From Nyssa sinensis (lineage: Eukaryota; Streptophyta; Magnoliopsida; Cornales; Nyssaceae): DNA of 64,000 nt. The notes below the pieces were generated by a model. The model saw only the letters and a program-made list of their open reading frames with translations, was not told where the DNA came from and ran no database searches. The stretch's first letter is position 1. Every line of letters starts with the position of its first letter. Of this stretch, positions 12,741 to 22,860 are shown in pieces. The stretch lies in assembly GCA_008638375.1 (NCBI GenBank), contig CM018032.1, forward strand, positions 40,053,355 to 40,117,354, given 5' to 3'. Position numbers and translations under genes: made by a program.

Positions 12741-13657
12741 CTGCAATCAAACTTTTTATGCCCAAACTTGCCACAATTAAACCATTGAATATTGGATTTA
12801 TGAGATTGTGGATTAGAATTGTTACCATCCCCTCTTCCTTGGACTGATCTGTGCTGCCAATTATTATTCTATCATTGATTATTATTTTGCCACTGATTGT
12901 TATTCTACCACTAATTACCTCTGCCTCTTCTTCCACCATATCTATTTTGCCTATTCTGCCCTCTATTCTAGTAGTTTTGAAAACGTTGATTAAATCTTGC
13001 ATTATTCCGAGACTCGCTCTTTTCATTCTTAAAATTTAATTGAGCTTGCAAAGCTTCCTCAATTGAATTTTTGGATCTCTCATTCAAGCGTTGTTCATGA
13101 ACGGTCAACGAACCCTGTAATTCATCCACTGCCATGGACTCCAAGTTAGCAGACTCTTCAATAGTAGTCACCTTATATTCAAACCACAATATCAAGCTTC
13201 GAAGAATTTTTTCAATTATTTGACGGTCTGCTATTTGTTCACTGTTAGTTCTCATCTCATTAACAAGTGCCGCAGTCCGCGAAAAATAATCATAAATAGT
13301 TTCTGATTTTTTCATCTGCAACAACTCAAAATCTCTATGCAATTTTTGTAATCTAGCATTTTTCACCTTATCAACACCAACATATATTTTTTTAAGAATA
13401 TCCCATGCTTGTTTCGCAAACTGAACATGAGCAATTTTATTAAGAACAGAAATATCTAATACTTGATGAATGCATTTTAAAGTTTTGAACTGTACCTGCC
13501 TTATTTGCTCATCTGCATCTGCTGCAAGCTCTTCCTTAATGAACTTTATTGTCAAACCACTTGAATTTAAAAATGTCATCATCGCACTCTCCCAAATATA
13601 AAAGGGAGAATTTTTATCAAATTTGTAAACCGTACAAATAAGTGAAGTCATCTTCAC
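12741..13657 (-). pseudogene. Copia gag with altered zinc knuckle
   Basis: The frame starts with a Met at 13657, 14 bases inside the primer site, and runs 229 codons through a UBN2-like gag capsid region (about residues 15-160). It is then stopped in a Gly/Asn/Arg-rich linker with several TAG codons. Beyond these, in the same frame, the zinc knuckle is readable at 12743-12783: WFNCGKFGHKKFDC. The first Cys of CX2CX4HX4C is Trp here (TGG for TGY). Gag normally forms the particle and binds RNA through this knuckle. Confidence 0.87.
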
Positions 13658-13671
13658 GAATTAAGAAACCA

Positions 13672-13684
13672 GGTTCTGATACCA
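13672..13684 (-). other. Copia primer-binding site (tRNA-Met type)
   Basis: The minus strand reads TGGTATCAGAACC two bases inside the 5' LTR. This is the usual copia complement of the 3' end of initiator tRNA-Met (TGGTATCAGAGC) with a single change near the end. Confidence 0.9.
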
Positions 13685-13686
13685 AT

Positions 13687-13830
13687 TGTTGAATCTATAA
13701 ATTTTTTATAGATCGGAACGAAACAAAGCAAAATAATATATTTTATTAACAAGGAACTCAATCAAGCATTAAGCTTTTTTTTTTTTAGCATGGCAAAACT
13801 TTGGAGGCCATTATACACTTGCACACAGTG

Positions 13831-13870
<40 letters not shown>

Positions 13871-14050
13871 AATTATATAAAATCTAATTCTAACAGAATT
13901 ATGACTTTTAATCCTATTCAAACTAATAATACTATTCTCACTAAAATAAAAATTCTCAGTCTCATTAAAATAAAACATAACAAATTCTACTACTATTAAG
14001 ACTCAATATTAAAAGTCGTATTAAAATTATACTAGCTTAATTGGCTCACA
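13687..14050 (-). repeat. Copia 5' LTR (right)
   Basis: Direct repeat of 9208-9569. Contains a CA/TA microsatellite at about 13829-13870, longer and more complex than in its partner. Confidence 0.9.
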
Positions 14051-14054
14051 TGAG

Positions 14055-15738
14055 TTTTAACGATAGATGTGTTCTTAGAAACTGGAGAAGTGGTCTTTCT
14101 TTTCATATTTCAAATCATAGTCCTATAAGGTACAGATGCGTAACTCGGCTAACCTATAATCATGTATCCACGTATCCAGATCCTAATAGTCATAACATTC
14201 TTGTCATATCAATTTCTAATCTCATTTAAGAGAAAAATATAAAAAAAAATATATATTTTAATTTTTTATTTCTTTTTCTTTCATCAAATCCGTGAATCAG
14301 ACACAGCCTAGGAGTGGTAGCATAGTGCATTTCCATATATTCAATCAAATTATGTTTTATATTTGGATGTGCATCGCTCAGATTTACACTTTTTCTGCTT
14401 GGGTATTTTTCCTATTTTTATTGAACAATAAAAACAAATAAAAAATAAACAGATGGCCAAATATATATATACACACACACGAGCAGTGTCAGTCTTGGGG
14501 TGGCCGGGCACCGCTCCTCCAAAATTTTGAAGAAAAAATTTTTTACTAAAATTTTTTTATATTTTAAAAATTATCTCCTCAAAAAATTAGATATTTTTAT
14601 AACAATCCTGCTGTATATATTTAAGTGGTATCCTGAGGTGAACTCCTCACAACCTGTGATAAAAGGTCGTCACTTTAAGATCCTTTTTATGTAGGTGGGT
14701 TTCCATAATAAAAAGGTGAGGAAAAGGGACTCAACATGACGATACGCACACCTATGAAAGCAGTGCTAGATTGCTAACGGTGAGGAATATGTCGTGGTAG
14801 ACTGAAGAAGGTCAAGGAAATGGCTACCGAGTTGAAGGGGGTGGGAGGTCTGGCAGGAGTGTTGAATAATGGAAATGGTGTCAAGAACATAATAGGGCCA
14901 GCTCAATATAAATCGGGTTTTAAAATGACAATTCTAATTGAGATTTTTTAATTTTTTAATATTAATGTAAATTTTTTTATTTATTATTAATATTATAAAA
15001 TTTTAGTAAATATAGTAAATATATGACATATATATAAACATAATAAATGTTAATATATATTTGTAATATAAAATTGTAATAAAATTTTAATAAGAGATAT
15101 GTATATGTTAAATAAAATTCAAATAATAGAGTTTTTATATAATCGAACAATTGAGTAATAATTTAATAATAGAATTTACAAAAATATAAAATAGGTAATG
15201 GAATTTATAAAAATATAATATTCTTCTGGTTTTAATTGAATCCTCCGCCAATAGACGGTAGGATTGATCCAGATTAATTAGTCCAAAAGATCGGATACCA
15301 AATTATCAAAAAAAATATATTCATATCTTTTTTAAATTTAGTCTAAATAGATAGTAATAAAAATAATAATAATTTGAATTAAAATATTTTAATAAAATTG
15401 AATATTTGTTATAAAATTAAATTTTTATTAAGTATACTTTTTTAATTTAAATTATTTTATAGACAGAAAATTTAAGTCTCTTTATAAATGAAATCCAAAG
15501 TAAAATCATCCACGTTAGAGGAGGAGGTGTCAATGGCATTGAAGACCAATTGGGCTCAAGTGCGACTGATTTCATTATCTGCTTTCTCTATGGGCTATAT
15601 TAATTGGTTGGATGGTTGGGTCCTTTATACTTAGTTACATGATATCACTACGCATTTCATAAATACATGCACCTTAAAGCAGTGAATTTTATAAATGTTA
15701 GCACTAACATAAATTTCACATATATATATATATATATA
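14055..15738. other. AT-rich noncoding spacer
   Basis: No gene or clear element. A GGGGTGGCCGGGCACC word at about 14496 followed by long A/T runs is unlike its surroundings but has no partner here. The region ends in a TA microsatellite (15719-15738) into which the large Tat element inserted. Confidence 0.5.
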
Positions 15739-16385
15739 TGATATACCATAAAAGAGCAGGCCAATCAGCACTTGACACGTATGATTATGAATCCAACTCA
15801 TGCACGGCTAACTCAGCTCTCGCTCAGCTAATGGCTAAGCGCTCGAACATCCAGATCAGCACAAAAGGTCGGAACTGGCCAAGCATATGCCTCCAGAACA
15901 CATATATATCCGGATAAGGATCTCAGAGTTGATTACAAGATCCAGACCAACACTCCAGACCTCGTCACCGCCTTAGCGGATGCCGGGCAGGGAATAAGGA
16001 AGCAATACTCAACACGAAGACAATCCTCAACACGGAGACAATCCTTAACACAGAAACAGTCTTCAACAAGGAAACTACCATCTATGATTATCTCTATGCA
16101 ATACTCCATAAGGTAACTGCAATCTCCGATGATCAAATCCTTACATTCATGGCTCTGAATCCTAATCAACTTAGGAAGACCACGGTCTATAAATTAAACC
16201 CTAAAGGTACGCTTTATTTTCATACTCATTCTTTGGCTTTCAATACAGTCTTTCAATTCCTTTTACTTACTTAAGCATCGGAGCGGCTACTGCCGGAGCC
16301 AATCCGGTGGTCCTCTGATCATCTTCCTGAGTGTTCTACAGGTCACAGAGCCCATACTTATTGCGAGTCGAAAAGTGCAGCATCA
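15739..16385 (+). repeat. Tat copy 1, 5' LTR
   Basis: Begins TGATATACC, ends GCATCA. It contains an 18-bp internal short repeat (units like ACAATCCTCAACACGGAG, about four copies near 16015-16075); the number and identity of units differ in the 3' LTR. Confidence 0.93.
16188..16193 (+). promoter_or_regulatory. LTR promoter TATA box
   Basis: TATAAA in the context GGTCTATAAATTAAACCC, about 195 bp before the LTR end and conserved in the 3' LTR at about 27419. This is the natural position for the start of the genomic transcript. Confidence 0.6.
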
Positions 16386-16388
16386 GTT

Positions 16389-16407
16389 TGGCGCCGTCTG
16401 TGGGAAC
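16389..16407 (+). other. Primer-binding site (TGGCGCCGT type)
   Basis: TGGCGCCGTCTGTGGGAAC lies three bases after the LTR end. TGGCGCCGT starts are usual in Athila/Tat-type plant elements and are thought to match a tRNA-Asp-like 3' end. Confidence 0.8.
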
Positions 16408-16462
16408 GACTAATCTCCAAGTGCTGTATTCACAAACTCATCTCTTTCCTCACCGGAAAACT

Positions 16463-18304
16463 ATGGCCCCAAATCTCCGACCGTGACAGAATACTCAGAT
16501 TCCGCAAAGCTCTCAGCGTCAGCCGCCTGCTCCACGAACAAGGGGGCCGACGGTTAATCCCATGCGACAAGAGATCAAATCGATCAAATCGATCAAACGA
16601 CACAATGAACTGGTGCAGGAACAGTTGCTTGCCATCACTAGAACGCTGGCAACGCTCACATAGAATCGAGGGACGAACCCTCCTAACCCACCGGTCAACA
16701 ATGCTGCGGGAACTCAACCTCCTGTTACCACGGAGAATGAAGAGCCCCGCGAGCAGGCTCCAAATAACCAGCCCGGGCACCCCCAGGGTGTTGCCCGCGT
16801 TGGCAGAGATCCACAACCGTCAGCAGCTCCAGGCTGGGGAACATCAGCCTTCGTTCCTGACGTCCATTACCAGAGCACTACTCGAGCCCCAACTCCAAGG
16901 GCTTCGGGAGCACATCCGGCACCACTGGAGCCTCATCCCCATGCAACACCAGTCCCGCCGGTTCGGAACCCTCCTCCGTCCGAGGGACGTACTCAACCCT
17001 ACTACCCTGAAACCGAGGCTATCAGGCAGGGTTCGCAAGATGTTAGACTCAGAGATCCGCGGAAGGTAGAGGAAATTTCCGAGTCTATGGACCGAACAAT
17101 TGTCTTGAGAGGACCTCAGAACCATCCAGAGCAAGACGAGTTGGCCAGGCTGCTCGGAAGACTGGCCATCCCATTCACTCATGCCATCATGTCAGAAGAA
17201 AGGCCTAGAAAGTTCATAGTGCCCAAATTCACCTTGTACGACGGGTCTGGCGATCCAGGAGATCATCTCTCGCACTACCAGAATACGATGGCCCTTCACG
17301 GTGCCTCTGATGCTTTCATGTGCCGAACTTTTATCACCAGCTTGAAGGGAACTGCTCTGAAGTGGTTCCACAACCTCCCTCCGAACTCAATTACCAGCTT
17401 CTATGAGCTCGGTAAACAATTCTTGGACAGGTTTATGACCAGCAGAAGGCTCAAAAGGGGACCAGAGTTCCTGTTAAATGTCAAGCAGAATAAGGAGGAG
17501 TCCCTCAGAGCCTACATTGCACGCTTCAATGCCGAACTCACGGAGATCACTGATTGCAGCCCAAAATTCCTTGTAGCAGCCCTAACTGCTGGGCTTGCCC
17601 AAGGTGGTTTCACAGACTCCTTAACAAAGAGCCCTCTAGCCGACATGGCGACATTAATGGATCAGGCCAGAAAGTACATCAACCTGGAAGAAGCCAACCG
17701 CACATCCCAGAAGGGCAAAGATCAGACCCAGAGGGATAATCCAAAGAAGGAGGATCACAAGAAGGAGGACCACAGAAGAGACTCCAACAAGAAGAGGGCC
17801 AGGAGCCCAGAAAAGAGAACAATACCCAGGGTTGTGTACAATTCCGGACCAAGAGAGTTCACCAACTTCACTCCTTTGAACACTACACCGAACCAGGTAC
17901 TCCGGCAGATTCGAGATCGGGAAAACCTGAGGTGGCCGGAACCAATCAAAGAAGATCCCAACCTTCGGGACCAAAATAAGTATTGTAATTTCCATAAAGA
18001 TCATGGACATACAACTAACACATGCAGGACCCTCCGATATGAGATAGAGCAGCTCATAAAGAAGGGGCGTCTTCGGGAGTTCGTCAAGCAAGACGGAAGG
18101 CAGAACCCCCAAGAAGACAAGCCTCAACAACGGCCAAACCAGAGGCCCGAGCAGAGGCAGGAGCAGAGGGAAGGACGAAACGAGCCTCAGAGGCAGAACA
18201 ACCATGTCATCTACGTCCTCCATGCTGACTCCCCTATCACAAGAATGTCCAACAGGGCAAGAAAGAGATATGCTCGGGAAGCCAGAGCTGCCCTGAACGT
18301 ATTA
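16463..18304 (+). pseudogene. Tat copy 1 gag
   Basis: A frame from ATG 16463 runs to the end of gag, with TGA at 16484 and TAG at 16661 as the only breaks; ATGs at 16562 and 17087 are in the same frame. The first 200 codons are Pro/Gln/Asn-rich. The capsid-like retrotransposon gag region lies at about 17260-17640 (LKGTALKWFHNLPPNSI), followed by a Lys/Asp/Glu-rich stretch and a Cys/His segment (YCNFHKDHGHTTNTC, 17983-18027). The TAG at 18305, which closes the frame, lies where Tat copy 2 reads CAA (Gln). Gag and pol were therefore one continuous frame and this stop is a mutation. Confidence 0.9.
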
Positions 18305-18307
18305 TAG

Positions 18308-18890
18308 ATATCCAACGTGGAAAAGAGGCTCAAGCCAGCACCGGAGATCCAATTCACTGAACAAGACCTAGTAGGGGTACACTACCCTCACAATGATGCC
18401 CTCGTCATCACTCTTAAAATCGCCAACTTTGAAATCAAAAGAGTCTTGGTCGATACTGGCAGCTCCGTCAACATACTGTTCCATGAGCCACTTAAACAGA
18501 TAGGAATGGACCATGACAACGTCAAGCCCACTACTGCCGTGATGGCAGCTTTTGATGGCAATCTCAGCACCCCATTGGGGAGAATCGACCTTCCTACTAC
18601 TGTAGGAGAGGGTGAAGGGCAGAAGACCACCATCTCGGAGTACATGGTGTTGAACATGAAATCTCCCTACAACGTCATAATCGGGAGACCTTGGTTGCAC
18701 CAGATAGGGGCGGTCACCTCGACCTTCCATCAGTGTTTGAAGTACGTCCACAACCAAAGCGTTCACTCTGTTAGAGGGTGTCAGCCAACCTCCCGGGAGT
18801 GCCATGCTATTGCCCTCAAGGAGAAGGCCCCTAAATAGCAATTACAGTACGCTCGGGACTGTGCAGATCCAGTTCTCACTAGCACTCCCG
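18308..18890 (+). pseudogene. Tat copy 1 protease
   Basis: Continues in the gag frame. The aspartic protease motif LVDTGSSVNILF is intact at about 18446-18481, and the flap and IIGRPWLH end follow at about 18678-18705. A TAG at 18836 stops the frame 45 codons after that; the frame reads on through to reverse transcriptase. The enzyme would cut the polyprotein. Confidence 0.9.
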
Positions 18891-20120
18891 AGGTGGAAGG
18901 TTGCCCATCCAGCATTGAAGAACCCCTAAGCCCAAGGGGACGAGACAGCCGAGCCAAACCTGTTGGCGAGCCCATCAAAGTGTTGGTCAGTTCAAAAGCA
19001 GAGGGGCGTTATTTGTGTATCGGCCCAGATCTGACGCACACCGAGCAGGAGAACATAGTCAGGTTTCTGAAAGACAACCTCTCTATATTTGCTTGGGAGA
19101 CCAGAGACATGGAGGGTATAGACCCTAGCCTCATAACTCACAAGCTGATGGTAGATCCGATCATCCACCAGTTAGACAGAAGAGAAGACCGATTGCTCCT
19201 GAACGGCATCGGATTATAAATGAAGAAGTCCAGAGGCTGCTTGAAGCCAAGATGATACGAGAAGTGTTTTATCCTGAGTGGCTAGCCAACACCGTGCTGG
19301 TCAAGAAGAAAAATGGCAAGTGGAGAGTCTGTGTTGATTATACAGACCTCAATAAGGCGTGCCCCAAAGACAGCTTTCCACTGCCAAGAATAGACCAACT
19401 AGTTGACGCCACTGCGGGGCATGAGCTCATGAGCTTCATGGATGCCTACTCTGGGTACAACCAGATCCAGATGTACCCTCCAGATCAAGAGAAGACAGCC
19501 TTCATAACCGAACGAGGGCTCTACTGCTATAGAGTAATTCCTTTCGGTTTAAAGAATGCTGGAGCCACTTATCAGCGGTTGGTGAACAAGATGTTCAGCC
19601 CACTGCTCGGCAGTACCATGGAGGTATACATCGACGACATGCTGGTTAAGAGTCTGCAGAAAGGTAGTCACCTCCAGCACTTAGCCCAGACCTTTGATAT
19701 CCTCAGACAGCACAGGATGAAGCTCAACCCCTCAAAATGAACCTTCGGGGTTACGAAGGGAAAATTCCTGGGATACATTGTCTCTCAGAGGGGTATCGAA
19801 GCAGACCCCACTCAGATCCAAGCTCTGATTGGACTAAAGTCACCAAGAACCAGGAAGGAGATTCAGGCTCTGAATGGCAGAATCGCGGCACTAAGCAGAT
19901 TCATCTCAAAATCCACTGATCGCTGCCTACCTTTCTTCAAAGCTCTAAAGGGCAATAAGGCTTTGCAATGGACGGAAGAATGCGAGAAAGCTTTTCAAGA
20001 GCTAAAGGAGTATCTAGCCTCTCCAGAGCTTCTGTCAAAACTAGTACAGGGTGAAAAGCTACTCTTGTACCTTGCAGTTTCTGAAAACGCGGTCAGCTCC
20101 GCATTAGTCAGACGGACAGA
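18891..20120 (+). pseudogene. Tat copy 1 reverse transcriptase
   Basis: The N-terminal part shares the gag frame to a frameshift near 19180. From there the core runs in the next frame: WRVCVDYTDLNKACPKDSFP (19323-19382), PFGLKNAGATYQR (19542-19580), and the catalytic YIDD at 19627-19638, intact. A TGA at 19738 replaces the Cys of the KCTFG motif, and the connection region follows in frame to a second frameshift near 20125. Breaks are thus two frameshifts and one transversion stop. Confidence 0.92.
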
Positions 20121-20129
20121 GGAGTACAG

Positions 20130-20870
20130 AGGCCCATATTCTACGTCAGTAGGGCACTACTTGATACGGAAAAAAGATATCCAGAGATGGAGAAGCTAGC
20201 CTATGCCTTGGTCATATCAGCTCGAAAACTCCGACCTTATTTCCAAGCCCATCCAATTGAGATCCCAACTGCCTGTCCTCTAAAGTCAATACTGAGGAAA
20301 CCTGAGGTATCGGGAAGATTAATGAAGTGGTCTGTGGAGCTAGGGGAATTCGATATATCATATGTACCTCGAAATTCCATCAAAGGGCAGGCCTTGGCTG
20401 ATTTTGTTGCCGAGTTCACCCCGGCACTCCAAGACAAGGCACAACTCATCGAAACCTCGGGGACCTGGCTGCTTTACATCGATGGATCGTCAACCGATCA
20501 AGGTTCGGGAGTAGGCCTGGTACTACAGTCCCCTGATGGGCTCACGTCAGAAAAAGCAGTCAGCCTAGGATTCAAAGCTTCCAACAATGAAGCAGAATAT
20601 GAAGCTCTAATCTTAGGCATGAAGCTTGCCTTGGAATGTGAGGCTCAGAACCTCAGAGTCTTCTCAGACTCCCAACTGGTGGTAAGCCAAGTCCTGGGAG
20701 AATTTGCCATTAAAGATGATAGGATGCTCCGGTACTCCGAACTGGTAAACCACTTGAAGCATTCCTTCCAAGCATTCACTATCCAGACAATTGAAAGAAG
20801 TCAGAATTGCAAAGCAGATGCTTTGGCTAACATGGCGTCTCGCCTAAAATCCGAAGCAAACTCCACAGTA
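20130..20870 (+). pseudogene. Tat copy 1 RNase H
   Basis: After the frameshift near 20125 an open frame of more than 330 codons includes all four RNase H acidic positions: YIDGSS, NNEAEYEAL, FSDSQLV and CKADALA (20475-20830). This domain is intact and is the least damaged part of pol. Confidence 0.9.
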
Positions 20871-22178
20871 AAAATCTCCTATCAGCCAGGGCCTAGAATA
20901 GAAGAAGCCCAAGTTGCTCAAATTGCTGAACAGCCCCAGAACTGGATGACTCCAATCCTCCAGTACCTACAATCCGGGCTCCTCCCAAAAGACAAAAACA
21001 AAGCCAGGAGAATCCGAATCAGAGCGGCTCGGTACCTGATCCTGAACAACAAGCTTTACAGAAGGTCGTATTCTCAACCTCTGTTAAAATGCTTAACTCC
21101 AGAGGAATCACAATATGTCTTGGCTGAAATACACGAGGGAATTTACGGAAATCATAATGGGGGCAGAACCATAGCTCACCGAGCTCTATCTTAGGGCTAT
21201 TACTGGCCTAGCATGCTAAGGCAGGCTAAGGAGTATGTCCAGAAATGCGACAAATGCCAAAGGTTTGCCCCATATCAACACCTACCTCATCATGAGCTCA
21301 TCCCGATTCCAAGTCCGTGGCCTTTTGCTCAGTGGGGGATGGACATCGTGGGTCCATTACCAAAGGCACCACCAAACAGGAAGTACCTCCTAGTAGCCAT
21401 TGACTACTTCTCTAAGTGGGCCGAAGCTGAAGCTCTAACACATATCACAGAAAAGGAAGTTGAGAGCTTCACTTGGAAAAATATTGTTTGCAGGTTCGGC
21501 ATACCACATGTGATTATCTCTGACAATGGGACACAGTTCATGGGTAAAGGCTTTAAGAAATTTTGTGAAAACCTCAACATTAGGCAACACTTTGCCTCCC
21601 CAGGCCATCCAGAAGCAAATGGGCAAGCAGAGGTCACCAATCGAACGATCCTCAACGGGTTAAAGAAAAGGTTGGAACAGGCCAAAGGGAAGTGGGCAGA
21701 AGAACTCCCTGGAGTTCTTTGGTCCTACAGAACAACCAGAAGAATGCCCACCTCCGAAACTCCCTTCTCACTGGCCTATGGTACAGAAACAGTAATTCCG
21801 GTTGAGATCAGTATGCCAACCTTGAGGACTAAAGCCTTTGAGCAAGAATCCAATGATCAGCAGCTGATGGAAAACTTGGATTTGCTTGAAGAAAGAAGGG
21901 ATTGAGCCAGCATCAGGATGGAAGCCTATCAACGGAAAATGGTCGACAAATCCAAGGTAGGGCCCAAGACGGTCAGCTTTCAAGTCCGAGACCTTGTCTT
22001 AAGAAGAGTCTTTCAAAACACCAAGGATCCCACTATGGGAAAATTGTCACCAAACTGGGAAGGCCCCTACAAAGGAACAAAAGTTGTTCGGCCTACCACC
22101 TACTGGCTAGAAGACATGACTGGGAAGCCTGTTCCTAGGCCATGGAATGTGGAACACTTACGGAAGTATTATCAATAG
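20871..22178 (+). pseudogene. Tat copy 1 integrase
   Basis: The His-His-Cys-Cys zinc region spans 21120-21270 (HEGIYGNH through CDKCQRF) and is cut by a TAG at 21192. The catalytic core has all three acids: MDIVGPL, ISDNGTQF and GQAEVTNRT (21340-21650). A TGA at 21903 lies where CGA would give Arg, after which the C-terminal part continues in frame to the true end, LRKYYQ stop, at 22178. Both stops are explained by one C-to-T change each. Confidence 0.92.
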
Positions 22179-22205
22179 AGATGTTTCTTTTACTCCAATG
22201 GAATG

Positions 22206-22860
22206 TTCATCTATAAATGCACAGGCCTCCAGAGCCTGGTCCATAATGTACAAGTCTTTGCACTTGGTCCATCTATAAATGCACAGGCCTCCAGAGCCTG
22301 GTCCATAATGTACAAGTCTTTGCACTTGGTCCATCTATAAATGCACAGGCCTCTAGAGCCTGGTCCATAATGTACAAGTCTTTGCACTTGGTCCATCTAT
22401 AAATGCACAGGCCTCTAGAGCCTGGTCCATAATGTACAAGTCTTTGCACTTGGTCCATCTATAAATGCACAAGTCTCTAGAGCCTGGTCCATAATGCACA
22501 AGTCTCAGTACTTGGTCCATCAATAATGCACAGGCCTCTAGAGCCTGGTCCATAATGTACAAGTCTCAGTACTTGGTCCATCTTCTAATGCACAGGCCTC
22601 TAGAGCCTGGTCCATAATGCACAAGTCTCAGTACTTGGTCCATTAATAATGCACAGGCCTCTAGAGCCTGGTCTATAATGTACAAGTCTCAGTACTTGGT
22701 CCATCCTCTAATGCACAGGCCTCTAGAGCCTGGTCCATAATGTACAGGTCTTAAGTACTTGGTCCATCTTCTAGTGCACAGGCCTCCAGAGCCTGGTCCA
22801 CCCTAATACACAGGCCTTCTGAGCCTAGTCCATCTTCAATAAGCAGACTCTGTGATCCAG
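22206..22860. repeat. 62-bp tandem array between pol and antisense gene
   Basis: About eleven units of 61-62 bp, each built from GCACAGGCCTCYAGAGCCTG, GTCCATAATGTACAAG and CTTGGTCCATC. The first five units are almost identical, and the array then decays toward 22860. It starts about 30 bp after the pol stop. The core AGGCCTCYAGAGCCT is close to palindromic. Open frames across the array on the minus strand are an artefact of the period and not genes. Confidence 0.95.

Larger units (their letters stand above)
9208..14050 (-). mobile_element. Ty1/copia retrotransposon, complete but decayed
   Basis: Two direct repeats of 362 and 364 bp (9208-9569 and 13687-14050) start TGTTGAATCTAT and end CTCA(T/C)A. 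TGAG sits just outside both ends (9204-9207 and 14051-14054), a probable 4- to 5-bp target duplication. Between the LTRs the minus strand holds, in order, a tRNA-Met primer site, gag, protease, integrase, reverse transcriptase and RNase H, then a purine tract. Integrase before reverse transcriptase is the defining Ty1/copia order. From 13657 down to about 10540 the polyprotein stays in one frame, interrupted only by stop codons; one frameshift lies just before the reverse-transcriptase active site. The element is not capable of autonomous movement. Confidence 0.93.

Noticed and set aside
16519..17182. Several open frames overlapping gag on both strands (for example 16430-16816 minus, 16605-17069 plus)
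   Set aside because: The gag frame from 16463, with two C-to-T stops, aligns with Tat copy 2 and continues into the main gag frame. The others are shadows of GC-rich coding sequence.
17654..18841. Long minus-strand open frames (189 and 157 codons) opposite gag and protease
   Set aside because: They are complements of well-supported gag and protease coding sequence, and copy 2 has no open frame there.
22211..22562. Three overlapping minus-strand open frames of 61-69 codons with identical protein repeats
   Set aside because: They arise because the tandem array has a period of 62 bp; the repeated peptide follows from the array and has no start context, domain or conservation in the other Tat copies.
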